Shown: one piece after another, positions 59,835 to 64,000 of the stretch
Layout of the letters: every line of letters starts with the position of its first letter
Position numbering within the stretch: position 1 is the stretch's first letter
Assembly (NCBI GenBank): GCA_964035575.1
Contig: OZ037852.1
Location: 1,178,001-1,242,000 of the forward strand
DNA length: 64,000 nt
Reading direction: 5' to 3'
Source: Rhynchopus sp. YZ270_cl-10
Lineage: Eukaryota > Euglenozoa > Diplonemea > Diplonemida > Diplonemidae
The notes under the pieces: generated by a model
What the model was told of the DNA's origin: nothing
The model's database searches: none
Seen by the model: the letters and a program-made list of their open reading frames with translations, nothing else
Translations under genes and position numbers: made by a program

Positions 59835-60583
59835 AGAGGGGAGGCCTTTATTTTTCTATACGGGGTGGGGTGCGTCCCCTGCGGGGCCGCACCCCACTCG
59901 TCCACTTTACAATGTACCCCGGGCCCTCTCCCCACCCATTTTTCCCACTCCCCGGATGAACTTCGTCCGGCAGTTTTTTTTTTTTTTTTTCCTACCGGAC
60001 GAACTTCGTCCGATTTTTGGGTCGCGGAAACACTGGTTCTACGGCTTTGCGGATTCTAATCGAAATGCTGCACCCTAAAAATGCTTTCTGTTCTCCTGAA
60101 TTGAAAGAACATGAATTAATCAATTATAATCAGAGTGGCGTTGGTGTGATTACTCTCTCCCTCTCTCCCCTCTGCCCTCTTACTCGGACTCCCTTTCTCC
60201 CCTTCTCTCTGTTGCACGACGCTGTTGTCACACAATAAAAAGAAATCAGAGCAGACTGTGGCATCCGCATGATTCCCAACAGATAATCAAAGAAGTGAGA
60301 TTCTCCACAAAGAGCCGTCCTAACGTCATAGGAAGAGACTGTTGTGGGGGAAAGGGGATGAGGGTGGTGAGGGGATTATATGTTATCTGTTATTATTCGG
60401 TTGCTCGTTCAGTATACGTTTAGCGGATTTTTTTAAAATCTAGGTCCTCTGAGTCACACCGTGTGACATCATTTTGTCAGTCCCAGTGTCACCAACGGCT
60501 GTCTCGAACAGCCGTGGCCCTTTGCGGGGTTCGAGTGCTACGATACTGCAAATGGCGCGTTCTTTTGTTTTGTGCTTTCATCC

Positions 60584-60655
60584 GGATGGCTGGCATCGTA
60601 CGTGGGTCAGTCGGAGGTGTCCTGCATCAATAACTTCACTTTCCCCTTTCTCCAT
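60584..60655 (+). repeat. Cassette C copy
   Basis: GGATGGCTGGCATCGTACGT and GGGTCAGTCGGAGGTGTCCT are followed by GCATCAATAACTTCACTTTC. Confidence 0.75.
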
Positions 60656-61194
60656 TTTTTTCTTCTTTTTCAAAGCCGACTCAGTGATATGCGTAGATTC
60701 TTTGTATAAGGGAGAGCCAAATATTTGTTTTCCCGGCTTTCCCTTCTGAAAAAAAGCAGAAATAAACCATTTTTTTAACGTTTTTTTTTTTCCACCTCTC
60801 TCGCATTTCCCCCCCTCCTTAAGAACCTCTGTCAGTGTGGCTTGAGAGTGACATTTTTATTTTTTTTTTCGCCTTTTTTCACCTTTTTGCATTTTCGGTT
60901 GGTATTTATCGTTCCGTGGGAAGGGTGCGAAAAATTGGTGAACGCGCGAGGGGAAAAAAAAAATGATCTTTCTTTAGACACTCCACAGTCTGTTTGTTTG
61001 ATAACGCTCTTTTATATTGGTTTTATATCACTTTGCGCTCACTTTCTCTCCCTACAGCAAGGTACACACTTTGCTGCCGTTTTGCGTTTCAAAAAAGAAG
61101 AATTCGCGTCTTTCCCTGAGAAGGAAAAAAAAAGTACTCTGGACTTCATTGGTCCCGTACCGGTAGTACGATACCAAGTTTTCAAAAAAAAAAA

Positions 61195-61248
61195 ATAGTG
61201 GAGCACACTCTAGGGTGGCTACACTAATACAACCAAGTTTTCAAAAAA
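61195..61248 (+). repeat. Hairpin cassette B copy, consensus-like
   Basis: The hairpin and tail are the same as in the copy at 29623. A preceding truncated tail (CCAAGTTTTCAAAA at 61174) suggests a second copy was partly lost. Confidence 0.85.
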
Positions 61249-61657
61249 ATCAATCATTTTTGTGTGGGGTTATATTCCTTGTTCCGTTCTATCTCCATTT
61301 TTCGATGACCAGCTTTGAACAAGTGATCTGTACCGATATCACCCCTATATTTTTAGCACCCCTTCGAGAAAAAAAAAGAATACGTATTCAGGCACTTTCC
61401 TCTTCAGGCCACGTGGTCGATCATAATCAGATTATCATTTTTTTTTAAATCCCTTTATTTAGTGTTTATGTCACTGGATGACGCACGCTATCAGATACTG
61501 CCCTTGCATAATAAAAGACTCCACCCTGAGTGTGTGAATCCCGTTCTGACAAAAGACGAAAGATGATCTCTCGCAGAGGACACTTCTTTGCTATGTATTC
61601 AAAAAGTGTCCTCCCCCTTTCAAGATGCTCTTTAAACAGTGTTCGGAAAACAAAGAA

Positions 61658-61710
61658 ATAGTGGAGTTCATCCTCGGGTGTCTACACTAATACAACCAAG
61701 TTTTCAAAGA
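61658..61710 (+). repeat. Hairpin cassette B copy
   Basis: ATAGTGGAGTTCATCCTCGG and GTGTCTACACTAATACAACC are followed by AAGTTTTCAAA. It is close to the copy at 42142. Confidence 0.85.
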
Positions 61711-61961
61711 AAATGTACCAAGTAACGCCTTCGCATAGTTTCAAACACGGGCAGAAGAAAAGAAAAATAATGTAGTGAGAAAAAGACTGTCGGTCTTGGG
61801 CTACACTAACGCAACAACAGATTACAATAAATGGAAGTACACAAGATAGTCTGCCGTGCCGTGAGGCCATCGTGGTGGCTGACCGTTTTTCAGAATATCA
61901 AAAAAACAGCTCTTTGTTTTTTTTTTCTTCGTTGTTCGTGGAAAAGAAGAAAAAGGTTGAA

Positions 61962-62016
61962 AGTGGAGATTGCACACAACTGTGGCAACTACACTACTCC
62001 AACAATTTATCAAAAA
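61962..62016 (+). repeat. Cassette B-like copy with CAACAATTT tail
   Basis: AGTGGAGATTGCACACAACT and GTGGCAACTACACTACTCCA are followed by ACAATTTATCAAAAAG. Confidence 0.68.
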
Positions 62017-62581
62017 GAAAAACGATGCGAGGGGACTCAGTAAAAACTGACCCTTGGTCGTCCTGACTTTACTAGTACACTTTTATCCAAAGAGAAAAAA
62101 AGCCCTTTGCTTTGCGGTCATTTTTGTCCCTGTTGTCTCCTTCCCTCAACACAGAAAGACAGATGTTCAGAATATTTTGATGACGTTGCATGTTATCCCT
62201 TTTTTTATTTGTATCGCTTTTGCGGCAGACGCAGCTTAGTAGCTGTCTTTGTGTGAGTTATCATCAGATACCATGGATTCAGTTGCCATATTTTTCTTTC
62301 CCTTTATTTGCACCGTTCCCTCAACGTTCATTGATGGCAATAAGTGCACGAAACCAAAATACAATTGCATTAATGGCAATACGTTTGTTTCCTGTATTAT
62401 TCCAACTCCCGTTTTTTATCACGTGACCAAAGCACCGCGAGGCTTAGGATCATCACACCAACAATTTCTCTTTTTCCCCTGACCATTTTTAAATACCTCC
62501 AACCAGGTAGTCTACTTTGGTCATCTGTTACCAACACGTTCGTTTCTTTTTTCTGTTGTAGGCCGCAGGGTACTGCTTCCG

Positions 62582-62640
62582 GGGCTGGCATCGTACGTGG
62601 GTCAGTCGGAGGTGCCTGCATCAACAACCGCAGTTTTTTT
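62582..62640 (+). repeat. Cassette C copy
   Basis: GGCTGGCATCGTACGTGGGT and CAGTCGGAGGTGCCTGCATC are followed by AACAACCGCAG and a T run. Confidence 0.75.
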
Positions 62641-62904
62641 TTTTTCTCTCTCTTTTTTTTCTTTCTTTTTTTTTTCGGTTCCGGTGCTTCCCCCCCTCTA
62701 CACCCATCTCCACATTTTTTACTCTTTTTTTTCGTATTCACCTTTTTTTACTGTCTCCCCAAACCCACCCCCTTGCTCTTGGCTCGCGGCGAGTATACGC
62801 GATTCAAGATTCTCAACCCTCCTTTTTTTTTTTTTCTCTTCCAATTATTGACCGTCGTTGTGTGCTTTCTCTTCGAATGGAAAGTATATGAAATTAATAA
62901 ATTT

Positions 62905-63070
62905 TTTGTACACCCCCCCGCTGGACTCCAACGAGCATCACGGCACTGTCCGATCGGACAAAACCGTAGATACCTAATAGGGACTAGAAATGGGAGTTCC
63001 TCTCGTACTACCCCATATTGCTGTCGGAGTTTTGGGGTGTGATTGTAGGGAGCCCAGCCGAGTGCACTCG
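62905..63070 (-). rRNA. 28S rRNA 3'-region fragment, displaced
   Basis: On the minus strand the fragment contains CGACAGCAATATGGGG and AGTACGAGAGGAAC, which fit the conserved region of large-subunit rRNA just after the sarcin-ricin domain. CGTTGGAGTCC also reads like LSU sequence. The flanks are cassette repeats and T-rich DNA, so this is another stray rDNA piece. The limits and the more divergent parts are uncertain. Confidence 0.65.
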
Positions 63071-63079
63071 GAGTGGCTA

Positions 63080-63132
63080 ATAGTGTAGCACACTCTAGGG
63101 TGGCTACACTAATACAACTAAGTTTCCAAAAA
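63080..63132 (+). repeat. Hairpin cassette B copy with perfect outer stem
   Basis: TAGTGTAGC pairs perfectly with GCTACACTA. In most other copies the left arm has G (TAGTGGAGC), giving one mismatch. The loop and tail are consensus. It directly follows the LSU rRNA fragment. Confidence 0.85.
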
Positions 63133-63592
63133 AGACAAAAAAAAAAAAATCTCTACCTGAGAAATTTATCAGACTTTTTTTGTGCGCAGAACCAGAGTCT
63201 TTTGTGCTTGTCAATATGACAACAGCCACACAAAAAAAAAAAAAAAACAGTGGTGTTTTGCACAGACAGACCATTTCATACAATCCTTACCATACGCCAT
63301 AAAAAGAAAGATGGGACCATTTTTGTTGATCCCTCACCATATACTATCAATTTATTGATAATATTATGATGAAAATAATTTTAACATCGCAAAAAAGAAA
63401 CCGGAGATGGTGTGGCTAAATCCAGTACAAAAACAGCACAAAACAACTACAAAAGAAGTACAAAAATTACACTTTATTTTTGGGGTGTTTTTTGCGAAAA
63501 ATTATTTCCCTGTTAAACTTTTTGGGGGGTCGGAGTCGGGGGGTCGGGGGGAAATTTTTCTTTTTTGGCCCCCAAAAAATTGGGGGAAAAAT
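63133..63592. other. Non-coding end region
   Basis: A-rich and G-rich low-complexity DNA. It contains GATGGGACCATTTTTGTTGA with an AT-rich palindromic stretch (63310-63385), related to 57148 and 33495. Confidence 0.6.
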
Positions 63593-64000
63593 GGGCAAAT
63601 TGCGATAACACGTATACTTTTTGTTTCCATTTGCGATAACACGTACACAAAAAGTATACGTGTTATCGCGAAAAAGTGTACGTGTTATCGCGAAAAGTGG
63701 TCAAAAAAGTATACGTGTTATCGCGAACAAAAATGTACGTGTTTCCTTCTTCTAAGGTGCTCGCTCTCCATACCTAGACCCTCGAATTTTTTTTTTTGGG
63801 CCCCAAAAATGGCTAATTTCGACGATTTGAGGCCATTCAAAGCAAAATTTGGCACTTTTGAGCATCTGTGGGGGTCTAGAACGCGGTTGCGAGCACCCCG
63901 TTTTTTAGCGAAATATGTACGTGTTATCGCGAAAAGTGTTCAAAAAAATGTACGTGTGACATTCAGAAGACAGGGTCTGGTGGTAAATTTTGCGTATCCC
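63593..64000. mobile_element. Second copy of Mutator-like foldback, cut by window end
   Basis: This is the reverse complement of about 20852-21260, nearly base for base, starting at the same terminal GGGCAAATTGCG. It continues past the window. If it is a full copy, the 9-base duplication should be GGGAAAAAT (63584-63592). Confidence 0.88.

Larger units (their letters stand above)
59835..62904. other. Non-coding region with repeats
   Basis: No gene is supported over 3 kb. A pair of CGAACTTCGTCCG-type palindromes lies near 59958-60010. Cassette C copies lie at 60584-60655 and 62582-62640. Cassette B copies lie at 61195-61248, 61658-61710 and 61962-62016. A cassette A-like motif (GCGAGGCTTAGGATCATCA) lies near 62438. 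Confidence 0.65.

Noticed and set aside
11519-62460. Reading cassettes A-E as hammerhead or other known ribozymes, or as tRNA-derived SINEs
   Set aside because: No hammerhead core (CTGATGA with GAAA) was found. The GGTTCATC motif only partly resembles a B box, and no properly spaced A box is present.

Overview
This is nuclear DNA from a microbial eukaryote, very probably a free-living protist. The evidence is an 18S-ITS1-5.8S rDNA fragment, spliceosomal introns with GTATGY-type 5' sites and pyrimidine-AG 3' sites, and proteins found only in eukaryotes: a SNARE, a SWR1-type remodeller, Nop10, Rad1 and class III receptor cyclases. The standard code is used. Genes are few (about 13 in 64 kb), and most lack introns. 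Start codons often sit in a CACAATG-like context after a pyrimidine-rich leader. I cannot name the species. The divergent rRNA and the gene content would suit an excavate or metamonad lineage, but that is only a guess.

Layout. At 1-5.3 kb lies a tandem duplication of an ankyrin-repeat gene, whose second copy is broken by an inserted piece of rDNA. At 6.2-7.3 kb is a syntaxin-like SNARE. At 8.4-10.9 kb is a receptor-like protein that keeps only a degenerate cyclase-like domain. At 13.8-18.3 kb is an F-box-like gene with a complete hAT transposon (14758-18128, perfect 8-bp target duplication) next to it or in its intron. The stretch 18.3-24 kb is repeat-rich and holds a Mutator-like foldback element and another foldback element. 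At 24.2-28.5 kb is a SWR1/SRCAP-type ATPase. From 28.6 to 35 kb there are two small genes among many short repeats, a 350-bp heptamer satellite and several foldback elements or MITEs. Then follow an isocitrate-dehydrogenase-fold protein (35.3-37.4), Nop10 (38.7-39.2), a coiled-coil protein (40.2-41.1), the checkpoint clamp subunit Rad1 (44.1-45.1), a GST-like protein (46.9-47.9) and a full receptor adenylate cyclase (49.05-52.2). The stretch 52-64 kb is mostly transposon remnants, satellites, a decayed hAT transposase and an LSU rRNA fragment.

The most unusual feature is a set of short (about 45-60 bp) dispersed hairpin cassettes in intergenic DNA and inside introns. Several hairpin types (called B, A, C, D and E here) share one layout: a conserved stem-loop, then a short tail such as CCAAGTTTTC, AAACTTTTC or CAACTTCAC, then a homopolymer run. 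Stems are kept by compensating or wobble changes, loops vary, and two different MITEs have inserted at the same CTAG in the loop of type B. A larger element with two strong stem-loops and one weaker hairpin occurs twice (12122-12212 and 41448-41548). None of these matches an RNA or repeat family I know.
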